From: an uncultured Paenibacillaceae bacterium
Lineage (GTDB): Bacteria; Bacillota; Bacilli; Paenibacillales; K13
Direction: 5' to 3'
Length of the DNA: 64,000 bases
NCBI GenBank assembly: GCA_913056365.1
Contig: CAJXLT010000002.1
Location: 248,001-312,000, forward strand
The notes beneath the pieces were generated by a model that made no database searches, was not told where the DNA came from, and was given only the letters and a program-made list of their open reading frames with translations. A program made the position numbers and the translations under genes. Every line of letters begins with the position of its first letter. The first letter of the stretch is position 1. Positions 1 through 8,774 of this stretch are shown here, piece by piece.

Positions 1-194
1 GGAATCCATTGCATTGGAATTTGAAAAATCTCACGGTCCGGTCTAATAGACGTAAGAAAGCTCCAGATGAATGGAAGCGTCATCATAATTGCAATTAAGA
101 CGCAGACACTATAGAAAAGGAGGTTGGTGACGACTTTTTTCCTTGCTAATCGTGGAATATGAGTAGCATTCACGACCACATTTAATTGTTTCAT
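1..194 (-). CDS. Sugar ABC transporter permease, N-terminal part (cut by window edge)
   Basis: Only the first 64 codons are present, and the gene continues beyond base 1. The start ATG at 194 is preceded by a strong GGAGGTGG site that lies just past the stop of the upstream permease. The visible protein begins MKQLNVVVNAT, has a basic stretch (RLARKK) and then a first membrane segment ending TLPFIWSFLTSIRP. This is typical of the second permease (AraQ/MalG type) of a carbohydrate ABC importer. It is the last visible gene of the mannan operon and would pair with the permease at 208-1089. The EAA loop is outside the window, so the family call rests on the N-terminus and position. Confidence 0.8.
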   Translation of the reverse strand, partial: MKQLNVVVNATHIPRLARKKVVTNLLFYSVCVLIAIMMTLPFIWSFLTSIRPDREIFQIPMQWI

Positions 195-207
195 TCCTGC
201 CACCTCC

Positions 208-1089
208 TCATATATTGGCGCCATCGCGGTTCATTTTAAGATTAACGAATGTAAATACGACTAGAACTATAGCTAGAATGAAGGCCTGTGCGGAGGCATA
301 GCCCATTTGCAATTGATTAAAGCCCATGTTGTAAATATGATACACTACAGTTTTCGTCGAATTAGCTGGCCCTCCCTGCGTTAGCACATAGGCCTGATCG
401 AACAATTGAAGCGCCATAATAATACTCATCGTACTCACAAAAAATGTAACAGGCTTCAGCATCGGCCACGTAACATAATAAAAGCGTTGTACTTTGTTAG
501 CACCATCTATTTTGGCAGATTCATACAAATGATCAGGTACTCCTTGTAAACCAGCCAAATATATAATCATATTGCTGCCTACGGTCATCCATAATGTGAT
601 GACGACAATAGACAGCAATGCCGTATTCGTCTGGGCAAGCCAAGCCGGTCCAACAATGCCAATATAGGATAATAATTCATTGACCAAACCATATTCCGGG
701 TTCAATAACCATAACCAAACTGTAGATGCCGCAACAGCCGAAGTGACCGTAGGCATATAATACATGGTACGAAAAAACTTCATCCCTGGCTTTTTCTGGT
801 TGACCAATAGGGCAATTAGACACGATAGGATCACTATGGCCGGGACATATATGACAGTAAAAATTAGCACGTTCTTAAATGAAACCCAAAAAATATAATC
901 CCCAATAAGCCGCTCGTAGTTGGCCAACCCAATCCAGTCTGATCTACTTAGCACATCATAATTGGTAAAGCTAATAAACAACGCCATCCCGACTGGCACG
1001 ACCATAAATACAAAAAATAGAAACATCGCTGGCGAGATAAATAAATAGGCCATGCGCGACTCGTGCTTGCCAACTCTTCCTGCTGCCAT
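208..1089 (-). CDS. Carbohydrate ABC transporter permease (MalF/UgpA type)
   Basis: This is a 293-residue inner-membrane permease of the binding-protein-dependent transport superfamily, with about six membrane segments. The first spans roughly residues 14-40. The cytoplasmic EAA loop that docks the ATPase is visible near residues 189-213 as ESAKIDGANKVQRFYYVTWP. The length is normal for the family. It follows the solute-binding gene and precedes a second permease by 13 bases, so the heterodimeric importer is encoded in one transcription unit. No ATPase gene is in the window; such importers often share a general MsmX-type ATPase (family knowledge). The likely substrate, alpha-mannan oligosaccharides, is inferred from the adjacent GH125 and GH76 genes. 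Confidence 0.9.
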   Translation of the reverse strand: MAAGRVGKHESRMAYLFISPAMFLFFVFMVVPVGMALFISFTNYDVLSRSDWIGLANYERLIGDYIFWVSFKNVLIFTVIYVPAIVILSCLIALLVNQKKPGMKFFRTMYYMPTVTSAVAASTVWLWLLNPEYGLVNELLSYIGIVGPAWLAQTNTALLSIVVITLWMTVGSNMIIYLAGLQGVPDHLYESAKIDGANKVQRFYYVTWPMLKPVTFFVSTMSIIMALQLFDQAYVLTQGGPANSTKTVVYHIYNMGFNQLQMGYASAQAFILAIVLVVFTFVNLKMNRDGANI

Positions 1090-1136
1090 ATAAAACCCTC
1101 CTCATTGCAAGCAATGTGTACCCTAATTCCATATCA

Positions 1137-1169
1137 ATAGTAGAGGAGAGTCATCCTCTCCTCTACTAT
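1137..1169 (-). terminator. Perfect 14-bp hairpin between binding protein and permease genes
   Basis: Arms 1137-1150 and 1156-1169 are exact reverse complements with a five-base loop. The hairpin lies between the solute-binding stop (1184) and the permease start (1089) and has no U-tract after it. It is more likely an mRNA-stabilising or partial-termination structure that raises binding-protein level over permease than a full terminator. That role is common in sugar ABC operons but is inferred here. Confidence 0.65.
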
Positions 1170-1183
1170 CGGGATACTGTTCC

Positions 1184-2500
1184 TTATTCCAATTGATTGT
1201 TCTTTAGAATGTCATTACCTTGCTTCTCTGCCTTCTCCAGTGCATCCTCTATGGATTGATCTCCATTTAGGAATAACTCGAGATTCGGAATTAGAGCATC
1301 GGTCTCCATAATAGAGTACCCTGGATGGCGCGGTCGAATTTGGGCATAGTCCAAAATATCAAGAAAAGGTTTCAAGTAAGGATCTTCCTGGAAGAAAGGA
1401 TCCTCTTCGGCTTTTTTGTTGCCAGGGATATTGAAGCTTGTTTTCGCCCATAGCAACGCATTCTCAGGATTGGCTGTCCACCATTTCAAAAACGCCCAAG
1501 CGCCTTCTTTTTCTTGTGACGCCTCAGGGATGACAAGTCCGAAGCCACCCATAACACTCGCTTTTCCGCCTGGTCCTGCTGGCATATCTACTACGCCAAA
1601 ATCAAGTTCATCGCCATATTTTTTATACGTGCTAATCATCCATGGTCCTGTATTCAACATCGCTACTTTGCCAGTGACAAAGGCATCTGTGCCTTCTCCC
1701 ATGCCTTGCTCGAAACCAAGCTTATAAACCTTATCTTCATTCAGTAGTTGATCCCATAGCTGCAAAGCCTGCTTACCCGCTTCGGTATTAAATCCGGTCT
1801 GGCCATCTTCCGTAATCATCTCGCCGCCAGCTTGCCAGTGATACATATTGTATTCCCACGGTCCAAATGAAAATCCAGCTCGTTCTAGCTTATCTCCATC
1901 CCACACGGTCAGTTCTCTAGCTGCATGTCTAAGCTCTTCCCAAGTAGTTGGCGGAGTTAGTCCCTTCTCCTCAAATAACGTCTTATTGTAAAATAGCGCC
2001 CGAGCATCCACGGTTATAGGTAAGCCATAGAGTGAATCTTTGTAAGAAAGTTCCTTCAGGGCCTCTTCATAAAAGTCATTTTGGTCTATCCCATCTTCTG
2101 TAACGAAATCGTCAATAGGGTGCAAAACCCCTTTAGGCGCATACAGTGATGTTCTCCAACGATCCCAGAACATAATATCCGGTGCCTGACCGGATCTAGA
2201 TGATGTTAAGAACTTGGTAATCATGTCTTCCTGAACGACATACTCTACTTCATACTTATCTTGAGATGCATTGAAAGCATCAGCCATCGTCTCAAACTGC
2301 TTAGCACCTTCGCCGCCCCAATCACCCCAGAACGTAACTTTTGTCTTCTCCGCACCTGTGGTGTTCTCCGTAGATGGATTACTTGAATCTTCCGAGTTGT
2401 TAGTGTTGCCGGTGCTCCCATTATTCCCACCACAGGCACTAACAACTGTTACGAACAGCACAAGTATGCATAAAACGGACAACCTTTTGACCTTCTGCAT
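1184..2500 (-). CDS. Extracellular sugar-binding lipoprotein of ABC importer
   Basis: This 438-residue protein is the substrate receptor of the importer. The N-terminus is a lipoprotein signal: basic MQKVKR, a hydrophobic core, lipobox VSAC near residue 23, then a Gly/Asn/Ser-rich linker. The mature part is a family 1 extracellular solute-binding protein (type I/MalE-like), recognisable from VTFWGDWGG near residue 55, RAGQAPDIMFWDRW-like hinge sequence and the C-terminal helical segments. AAAGGGGAATG supplies the ribosome site. It sits 81 bases after the GH125 gene and before the permeases, so it probably delivers mannan-derived oligosaccharides; that specificity is inferred from context. Confidence 0.92.
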   Translation of the reverse strand: MQKVKRLSVLCILVLFVTVVSACGGNNGSTGNTNNSEDSSNPSTENTTGAEKTKVTFWGDWGGEGAKQFETMADAFNASQDKYEVEYVVQEDMITKFLTSSRSGQAPDIMFWDRWRTSLYAPKGVLHPIDDFVTEDGIDQNDFYEEALKELSYKDSLYGLPITVDARALFYNKTLFEEKGLTPPTTWEELRHAARELTVWDGDKLERAGFSFGPWEYNMYHWQAGGEMITEDGQTGFNTEAGKQALQLWDQLLNEDKVYKLGFEQGMGEGTDAFVTGKVAMLNTGPWMISTYKKYGDELDFGVVDMPAGPGGKASVMGGFGLVIPEASQEKEGAWAFLKWWTANPENALLWAKTSFNIPGNKKAEEDPFFQEDPYLKPFLDILDYAQIRPRHPGYSIMETDALIPNLELFLNGDQSIEDALEKAEKQGNDILKNNQLE

Positions 2501-2581
2501 GTTTCATTCCCCTTTCACATGTCATGTCTTTGGTATATGTCAGAAAGGCATAACCCTTTAGACAACATTTCCTTATGTTCG

Positions 2582-3880
2582 TCAAGCTGTAGTATGCACC
2601 TTGACACCACAGCAATCCATAATAAATTCGCAGAACATCATATTTGCCCAAGAAAACCACGGGCGTGTAAATTGAGTCGGATCATCTACATGAAATCCTT
2701 CGTGCATGAAGTGCGTAGCCGCATCCGTTGCTTCAAGCATATCCAATAGTCTCTGTCGTTCGAACAAATTATCGCTTGTCAGTCCTTGAATAGACAACGC
2801 AATATGCCATATATACTGTTCTGGTGTGTGCGGACTACCAATACCCTCTGCTACCTTCCCCTTATAGAAATAAGGGTTTTCCATACTAAGCAAAAAAGCC
2901 CGTGTATTTTGATAGATTTCATCATCTTTGCCGCAATATCCAATATAAGGAATAGACAGAAGACTGGGTACATTCGCATCGTCCATCAAATTGTAATGAC
3001 CGTAACCATCCGTTTCATAAGCATAGATCCTTCCATATACCGGATGCTCTATCGTCCCATACGTTTGGATACCGTTGTCGATTTCAGCAGTCAGATGGTG
3101 ACATTGTTCGGCTATCTGATCGTTTTCAAGCATTTGCGTAGCGATTTCTGCCACATATTTCAGTACAACAACAGCAAACATATTCGAAGGAATTAAATAA
3201 CCGTATTGACAAGCATCGTCGCTGGGACGAAATCCTGACCAAGTCATGCCTGTATATGCTACGGGTGCCCCAAGCCCTTCTCTCGGTAGGGTATCTGAAG
3301 GCGGACAATTTGTACGTTGAAACCGGTACTGTGATTTCTCCTCATGATGTTGCTCTGTTGTCCACACGTTCACTATCGTTCGAACAGCCTTCCAAAACAT
3401 GTCGTCAAAATGGTCTGTATCACCCGTCACCTTCCAGTACATGTAAGCCAGTTGAAGCGGATAACACAAGGAGTCCACCTCATACTTACGTTCCCATATC
3501 CATGCAGTCATATCTGTCTGATCATGATTTTCACAGTTTCCATTAGGCTCTTTGTTAAAAGCATTGGCATATGGATCATGAACGATATAAACCATTTGTC
3601 TCCGTATGACTCCTTTAATGAAAGAGGCAATATCTTGATCCTCCCCTGCCAACGAAAGATAAGGTCGCACCTGCGAAGTAGAATCTCTCAACCACATTGC
3701 AGGTATATCACCCGTAATGATGAAGGTAGTATCATCCTGCAATCTTTCCATTGTGGTCAGATAAGTATTCGTGTAACAATTTCGAAACATACTAATGAGT
3801 TTCGGTTTGTCACCCATGCATGCCGCGATATCATCAATCATCCGATACATCGATCTAGGAAGTGTCTGCTGTACATGCAA
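2582..3880 (-). CDS. GH125 family metal-independent exo-alpha-1,6-mannosidase
   Basis: The protein matches glycoside hydrolase family 125 (formerly DUF1237): an (alpha/alpha)6 barrel with the family motif TGDIPAMWLRDSTSQVRPYL near the N-terminus and YEVDSLCYPLQLAY further on. No signal peptide is present, so it acts in the cytoplasm on imported mannooligosaccharides. The frame is open back to a TTG at 3904. A TTG at 3880 is preferred because AAAGGAGTG lies about ten bases upstream, giving about 432 residues. A sigma-A promoter and a cre-like site lie directly upstream. It heads an apparent operon with the ABC importer genes and is the cytoplasmic partner of the secreted GH76 enzyme. Confidence 0.9.
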   Translation of the reverse strand: MHVQQTLPRSMYRMIDDIAACMGDKPKLISMFRNCYTNTYLTTMERLQDDTTFIITGDIPAMWLRDSTSQVRPYLSLAGEDQDIASFIKGVIRRQMVYIVHDPYANAFNKEPNGNCENHDQTDMTAWIWERKYEVDSLCYPLQLAYMYWKVTGDTDHFDDMFWKAVRTIVNVWTTEQHHEEKSQYRFQRTNCPPSDTLPREGLGAPVAYTGMTWSGFRPSDDACQYGYLIPSNMFAVVVLKYVAEIATQMLENDQIAEQCHHLTAEIDNGIQTYGTIEHPVYGRIYAYETDGYGHYNLMDDANVPSLLSIPYIGYCGKDDEIYQNTRAFLLSMENPYFYKGKVAEGIGSPHTPEQYIWHIALSIQGLTSDNLFERQRLLDMLEATDAATHFMHEGFHVDDPTQFTRPWFSWANMMFCEFIMDCCGVKVHTTA

Positions 3881-3905
3881 TTCATTCTCACTCCTTTCCG
3901 TCAAA

Positions 3906-3921
3906 TCTTAAGCGCTTACAA
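3906..3921 (-). promoter_or_regulatory. cre-like CcpA site at the GH125 promoter
   Basis: On the minus strand the site reads TTGTAAGCGCTTAAGA, an excellent match to the catabolite-responsive-element consensus. It sits just downstream of the -10 box (3924-3929), a position where CcpA represses by blocking initiation. This indicates glucose repression of the mannan operon. Confidence 0.75.
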
Positions 3922-3923
3922 AT

Positions 3924-3953
3924 ATTATAGTTAGCATATCAACTATATGTCAA
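3924..3953 (-). promoter_or_regulatory. Sigma-A promoter of the mannosidase-ABC operon
   Basis: The minus strand has TTGACA (3948-3953), an 18-base spacer and TATAAT (3924-3929). A TATAGTT/AACTATA inverted repeat (3926-3932 and 3941-3947) overlaps the spacer and -10 box and could be a further regulator site. Confidence 0.75.
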
Positions 3954-3980
3954 CATGTTTTTTATATATCATTTAAAGTT

Positions 3981-4009
3981 CAAAAAAAAATCGCACCATC
4001 GGTACGATT
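3981..4009 (-). terminator. Rho-independent terminator of the GntR/LacI-type regulator gene
   Basis: The minus strand reads AATCGTACC-GAT-GGTGCGATT followed by a run of T, a nine-pair stem with one G-T pair, immediately after the regulator stop codon. It separates the regulator from the GH125 operon. Confidence 0.85.
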
Positions 4010-4023
4010 GTTACATTCTCCCT

Positions 4024-5178
4024 TTATACAGTTTCTTTTTTTGTACTTCGTGTAGACGATCCTTCCACAATGCGATAATCTACAGTGATATTCCCCGTCG
4101 AGATCTTCCCGTTCTTCCACTGGTCTATAAGCAACTGAACGGCTTTTTGCCCCATTTCTTCTTCTCTCTGTTCAATATGTGTGAAGTATGGATGACCAAA
4201 TGGATCTTCAGGTGAATCAAAGCAAGTTACTGAGCAATCCTCTGGCACACGCACGCCACATTCCCTTAGCACCTTCGATAAGATAAGGACTAAGTTGTAT
4301 TCATTCACCACGTAAGCGGAAACCTCCGGATGGGATTGAACGAAAGATCGCAGCGTATCCTCGTCCCTTTCAATATTTTCAGCATGAAATAAAGCGGGTA
4401 GGGTACTATACAATTCTGTCACAAGGTATTCCTGCGGAACATTTAATCCTCTTTGAGCAAAAGCATTTTGAAAACCACTTAACCGCTCTTCAATGGTCGT
4501 AGTGTTTTTGGTAGGCGGTGATAGGAATGCAATTCGTTCATGCCCTAGATCCAATAGGTGCTCGGTTAGTTCCTGTGCTGCCAGTTCATTGTTTGTTACG
4601 ACGGCATGTGTCGGAATCCCCTTCAAATACCTATCGACCAGCACGAGCGGAAAACCATCTAATACCAGCTTTAACAGCTCAGCGTTATAGTGCTCTCCGT
4701 GTACTGGAAATACAATCAGTCCATCTACTCCTATTTCGGTAAAGTCTTGAATAGCTATTTCTTCTTCCTGGCGTCCTCCATAGGTTCTTCTCAACAGAAG
4801 ATTCACCTGATTGTGTGAGCACTGTTCTTCTATGCCATGCAATAGCTTTAATCCGTATGAGTTCGAGAAATCGGGTAATATTAGGCCAATCAAGTTTTTC
4901 TTGTGGCCAGAGCGTGAATGGACCGGTTCTGATCCATGTAACCTAGACATATTCAAAAACGGCAGATCTGCAGATACGAAGGACCCTTTCCCTCTTATAC
5001 GTTCAATGATTTGTTCTTGAGCCAGTATATCTAACGCTTTCTTCGATGTGATACGGCTGACATTAAATGCCTCAGACAATTCCTTTTCCGATGGAACCCT
5101 ATCTCCGCTCTTCAATTCACCACTCTTTATTTGTTCAATAATATGATGTGTTATTTTCTCATATAAAGGCACACTCAT
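4024..5178 (-). CDS. GntR-type DNA-binding / LacI-type sensor regulator (AraR-like)
   Basis: Residues ~1-70 form a GntR winged helix (SVPLYEKITHHIIEQIKSGE, GDRVPSEKELSEAFNVSR, then a wing ending GKGSFV). The remaining ~310 residues are a periplasmic-binding-protein-like sugar sensor of the LacI/GalR type (IGLILPDFSNSYG near residue 95). This chimera is the AraR architecture: the sensor binds an inducer and releases the winged helix. The first ATG (5187) touches the AAGGGA site, so the ATG at 5178 is chosen. A palindrome at 5229-5244 just upstream resembles AraR operators and suggests autoregulation. It probably controls the flanking mannan genes; the inducer is unknown, perhaps mannose or mannobiose. 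Confidence 0.85.
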   Translation of the reverse strand: MSVPLYEKITHHIIEQIKSGELKSGDRVPSEKELSEAFNVSRITSKKALDILAQEQIIERIRGKGSFVSADLPFLNMSRLHGSEPVHSRSGHKKNLIGLILPDFSNSYGLKLLHGIEEQCSHNQVNLLLRRTYGGRQEEEIAIQDFTEIGVDGLIVFPVHGEHYNAELLKLVLDGFPLVLVDRYLKGIPTHAVVTNNELAAQELTEHLLDLGHERIAFLSPPTKNTTTIEERLSGFQNAFAQRGLNVPQEYLVTELYSTLPALFHAENIERDEDTLRSFVQSHPEVSAYVVNEYNLVLILSKVLRECGVRVPEDCSVTCFDSPEDPFGHPYFTHIEQREEEMGQKAVQLLIDQWKNGKISTGNITVDYRIVEGSSTRSTKKETV

Positions 5179-5228
5179 TTCAACCATTCCCTTAAGTTAA
5201 TATGGTTATTATATCATCTTGGGATCCG

Positions 5229-5244
5229 TTTTACTAGTACAAAC
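5229..5244. promoter_or_regulatory. Candidate operator for the GntR/LacI-type regulator
   Basis: TTTTACTAGTACAAAC contains TTnTACTAGTAnAA, a near-palindrome resembling AraR-type operators (TTTGTAC..GTACAAA). It lies between the divergent regulator and GH76 genes, about 16 bases upstream of the regulator's TATAAT (5208-5213). Binding by this regulator is inferred from resemblance and position. Confidence 0.5.
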
Positions 5245-5341
5245 AGGTGTCCAGCTTTATTCATTCATTGAAATGAGCATTTGATTCGCGTTCAAGTTGA
5301 CAAAATGCAGCTTGATTACAAAAAATAATGGATTGTAGTAA

Positions 5342-5370
5342 TTGACATATCATTATGTCATGTATATACT
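5342..5370 (+). promoter_or_regulatory. Sigma-A promoter of the GH76 gene
   Basis: TTGACA (5342-5347), a 17-base spacer and TATACT (5365-5370). The -35 overlaps a perfect TGACATA/TATGTCA inverted repeat (5343-5349 and 5354-5360), a possible operator. Confidence 0.7.
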
Positions 5371-5406
5371 CTGACTCAAGTGAAGGGAAAGGGGAGTGAG
5401 AAAACA

Positions 5407-5420
5407 TGTAAGCGTTTCCC
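5407..5420 (+). promoter_or_regulatory. cre-like CcpA site in the GH76 leader
   Basis: TGTAAGCGTTTCCC matches the core of catabolite-responsive elements. It lies some 35 bases past the -10 box, where bound CcpA would act as a roadblock. It parallels the cre at the GH125 promoter. Confidence 0.65.
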
Positions 5421-5468
5421 TGACGACACGAACTAGGCTGAAATCTTATAAAAAGAGGTGGGAATGAA

Positions 5469-7397
5469 ATGAAACAAAGAACAAAAAGCTGCTTTCTTGT
5501 CATTATTTTCTTCTTGATAGCATCCATTCTACCGTTCTCTTCAACACAGCAGACCGCTCAGGCGTTTACGGCATCGGATGCGGACGACGCAATGAATGCC
5601 TTGATTAACGTATATTGGGACTCGAACAAACAATACTTTTACACAAACAGTGACCAACAAATCCATACGCATGCACATGGACCTGAGAACGGACTTTATA
5701 CGGACTTCTGGTGGGAAGCACAAATGTGGGAAACGGTTATGGATGCTTATGAACGAACCAGCAGCAGTCAATACGAGCAAATGATTCATGACGTATATGA
5801 TGGATTTGTATCTTACTATCCTAATTTCTCTAATAACTTCAACGACGATTTGGGCTGGTGGGCTTTGGCCAGTACACGCGCCTATCAACTGACGAATGAC
5901 ACCACTTACAAAGATACTGCTATTCAATTATTTCAAGATATGTGGAATTACTGGGATAGCACCTATGGCGGCGGAATTTGGTGGAAGCGGGATGGGACAG
6001 ATCCTCAAAAAAACATGGCAACCAATGCACCTGCTTTGGAAACTGCTGTGAATTTGTATACGATCACGGGAGAAAGTGCCTATCTGGTTAAAGCAGAACA
6101 AATCTATAATTGGATCGAAAGTCGTCTAGTCGGTTCCAATGGGTATGTGTATGACCATATTGAAGGAACTGGGTCCGGAACAGTGGTCGCTTGGGACTTC
6201 ACCTATAACTTTGGAACGTATGCTGGAGCTTCACTAGCTATGTATAAAGTAACGCAAGATCCAGCTTACTTATCCAATGCGGTCAACGCTTTAGATTGGG
6301 TTATTGACAACATGACTTTAGATGGCACCCTACTGCACGAAGGCGTCAATGACGGTGGTGGTTTCAAAATGGTGTTCACGCGTAATATGAATAAGTTAAT
6401 CCAGGAAGCAGGACAAACCCAATATGTCAGTTTCTTGCAACATAATGCAACACAAGCATGGAATCATAGAAGAATGTCGGGTGGGATCATAGGTCCAGAC
6501 TGGACTGCGCCCGCACCGAATACTTACATCCAAAGTTTGACGGCTGCCGCAGGTGCATCCCTTCTGCAAATGGTTGCACCCGATGGATATCAAGGCACTG
6601 TTGAAGGGATTGGAAGGTTTGAAGCTGAGAATGCCCGCAAAAATATCATATCCGAAAGCAGTGAGTCTGGCTTTACTGGAAGGGGCTACCTCGCGGGGTG
6701 GAATAATAATGGGCAGGAGGTTGTGTTTCACGTTAATGTTGTTCAAAGTGGAACCTATGAGCTCTCATTCCACTATGCCGGGGGAGCCGGAAATGCCTCT
6801 AGGTATCTTGAAGTAAATGGAGTTTCAGCTAACAGTAATCTAAGCTTCCCGAATACAGGAAGCTGGGGGAATTGGTCGAATGTATATGCCAGCGTCCATC
6901 TGGACTCCGGACACAATACCGTTAGATTAGCCTATGACAGCAACGCCGGAAGCAGCAATTATATCAATCTTGATCACATGCATATAGATCAGTCCGTTAC
7001 GAATGCACAGTATGAGGCGGAAGATGGAAACTTATACAATCTTACTTCGGAGAATAGTCATAGCGGCTATACTGGAACCGGTTATGTAGCTGGTTGGCAT
7101 ACAGACGGACAATGGGTCGACATTAACGTCGATGCACCATCCGCTGGAAACTACACTGTTCAGTTCCGATATGCTAGTGGAGCTGGGGATGCTTCCCGAT
7201 ACTTGTACATCAATGGAGCTGGGATTGTCAACAATTTGGTCTTCAGTGATACAGGAAGCTGGAACAGTTACAATACGATCCATGTTTCCAACGTTTATTT
7301 GAACGAAGGAAGCAATACGGTATCCTTGATCTTCAATAGTTCACTGGGCAGTAACAACTGGCTCAATTACGACCACCTCACCATTGAGGCACAATAA
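5469..7397 (+). CDS. Secreted GH76 endo-alpha-1,6-mannanase with two CBM6-like modules
   Basis: This 642-residue secreted enzyme has a signal peptide in residues 1-32 (basic MKQRTK, long hydrophobic core, cleavage near AQA-FT). Residues ~35-370 form the GH76 (alpha/alpha)6 barrel; the catalytic Asp pair is visible as NDD (D126, D127) in NNFNDDLGWWALAS. Two tandem modules follow, about 380-508 and 515-642, each starting FEAE/YEAE and ending in an LDHMHID/YDHLTIE strand, as in CBM6-type carbohydrate-binding modules. It would cut the alpha-1,6 backbone of yeast-type mannan outside the cell. The start is fixed by AGAGGTGGG; the nearby ATG at 5464 runs into a stop. It is divergent from the regulator gene and has its own promoter and cre-like site. 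Confidence 0.92.
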   Translation: MKQRTKSCFLVIIFFLIASILPFSSTQQTAQAFTASDADDAMNALINVYWDSNKQYFYTNSDQQIHTHAHGPENGLYTDFWWEAQMWETVMDAYERTSSSQYEQMIHDVYDGFVSYYPNFSNNFNDDLGWWALASTRAYQLTNDTTYKDTAIQLFQDMWNYWDSTYGGGIWWKRDGTDPQKNMATNAPALETAVNLYTITGESAYLVKAEQIYNWIESRLVGSNGYVYDHIEGTGSGTVVAWDFTYNFGTYAGASLAMYKVTQDPAYLSNAVNALDWVIDNMTLDGTLLHEGVNDGGGFKMVFTRNMNKLIQEAGQTQYVSFLQHNATQAWNHRRMSGGIIGPDWTAPAPNTYIQSLTAAAGASLLQMVAPDGYQGTVEGIGRFEAENARKNIISESSESGFTGRGYLAGWNNNGQEVVFHVNVVQSGTYELSFHYAGGAGNASRYLEVNGVSANSNLSFPNTGSWGNWSNVYASVHLDSGHNTVRLAYDSNAGSSNYINLDHMHIDQSVTNAQYEAEDGNLYNLTSENSHSGYTGTGYVAGWHTDGQWVDINVDAPSAGNYTVQFRYASGAGDASRYLYINGAGIVNNLVFSDTGSWNSYNTIHVSNVYLNEGSNTVSLIFNSSLGSNNWLNYDHLTIEAQ

Positions 7398-7464
7398 TTC
7401 ATTGATGTAATTCCAAGTCATGAACTATGCAGGGCTAAGAATACCACCTGCTTGCACATGTAGG

Positions 7465-7500
7465 AACAGGCATTCCAATCAAGAATGCCTGTTTTTTTTA
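7465..7500 (+). terminator. Rho-independent terminator of the GH76 gene
   Basis: AACAGGCATTC (7465-7475) pairs with GAATGCCTGTT (7483-7493) and is followed by a long T run. Confidence 0.9.
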
Positions 7501-7587
7501 TTTTGCGTCCGCTACAAGTAACCTCGCAACATACGAATATCATCAGTGCTCAGGGCAATACTCATCCTTCTTTACATCATGGTCACA

Positions 7588-8553
7588 TCACAGATAAGGA
7601 GGCTCATAGCCTTTCTTCCGATACCCCATTCGCTGGCTGACGATCTGCAAGTTCCGATCAAGCCTTACATCTACGCCGAACGATAATTTGTGCTTATGAC
7701 TGAAGCGCACATCGCTCCACTTCACCTCATAGCCTTCCGCATTCTCTGTGCAAGAAACATGTATGCGCTGTGCAAACTGCAAGAACGCGCGCACGCCGTC
7801 CACCCCTCTCGTCGCCTGAATGGCCGGATGATTATCCTGCTCCCGCACGAATACATGCTGCGTCTCGATACAGCCTTTGTACAACAAGCCTACGTGAAAG
7901 GTACCAGCATGCTCCACAATATATTGCCAGCGAAACCAATTGAGCGTCGGAATCAGATGGCAGGTACCTTGCATACCATATCGCTTCAGGAAGCCGGATC
8001 GCGTTCGCTGATGCTGCAGCGTGCGAAGTGCAATGTAGGCGAAAGTAACCGCATAAATCTCGGCAAATAACATGCCCGGTTCCCATTCAGTGAACAGCCA
8101 AGCAGCGAGACCGCCTGCATGGAGAACGAATAAAAATGGCTCATACAAACAGAGCACATCAAGATGCACCCACTTGCGAGTGAACGGACGGAAGCATTGA
8201 ACCCCATACGCATTGAAGGCGTCTAGAAACACATGGAAGCAAACCGCGACCATCGTCCATAGGAACAAATGCAGCCATCCCCCTTGCAAGTCAACTAACC
8301 CAATGAACGGCAAACTGATGAGCGTTGGCCAGATGAGCATAGCAGGCAAGGAATGCGACAAACCGCGATGATGTTTTACATATACGGAATACCCTCTGAA
8401 TCTGGTCAACGTGTCAAAGTCGGGCGCATGCGAGCCGATTAACGTGCCCGCCAATACAGCATGCGCAAGCTGAGGCTGAGCAGCCACAACCGGGTCAAGC
8501 ATCGCCAACCCCGCAAGAGTCGTGCCAAACAGCAAATGGCTGCCAGTATCCAT
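7588..8553 (-). CDS. YfhP/YdjM-like membrane metal-dependent hydrolase
   Basis: This 321-residue membrane protein starts MDTGSHLLFGTTLAG and continues with HAPDFDTLTRFRG and KHHRGLSHSLPA. These His/Asp clusters mark the YfhP/YdjM (DUF457) family, predicted metal-dependent membrane hydrolases. About five hydrophobic segments lie within residues ~1-180, with a soluble C-terminal region of about 130 residues. A strong GGGAGGAGT site precedes the ATG. The substrate is not known for the family and nothing nearby suggests one. Confidence 0.8.
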   Translation of the reverse strand: MDTGSHLLFGTTLAGLAMLDPVVAAQPQLAHAVLAGTLIGSHAPDFDTLTRFRGYSVYVKHHRGLSHSLPAMLIWPTLISLPFIGLVDLQGGWLHLFLWTMVAVCFHVFLDAFNAYGVQCFRPFTRKWVHLDVLCLYEPFLFVLHAGGLAAWLFTEWEPGMLFAEIYAVTFAYIALRTLQHQRTRSGFLKRYGMQGTCHLIPTLNWFRWQYIVEHAGTFHVGLLYKGCIETQHVFVREQDNHPAIQATRGVDGVRAFLQFAQRIHVSCTENAEGYEVKWSDVRFSHKHKLSFGVDVRLDRNLQIVSQRMGYRKKGYEPPYL

Positions 8554-8774
8554 CCCTATACTCCTCCCGTCTGCATGGCTTTCAACCAGCTTTCCCTGAT
8601 TATAATGCTGAAATGTAACGGCTATACGAGGATTGTGTTAACGTAATGTCATCATGCCTCATCGGGCTCCCTCCTTGTTCTGCCAGCATAGAACGCTCCT
8701 GATTGTGACATCTTACTACTGGTCGCGAGCTAATGAGCGATGCCAAACCTTACAATTCAGGAGGGTGTATACGG

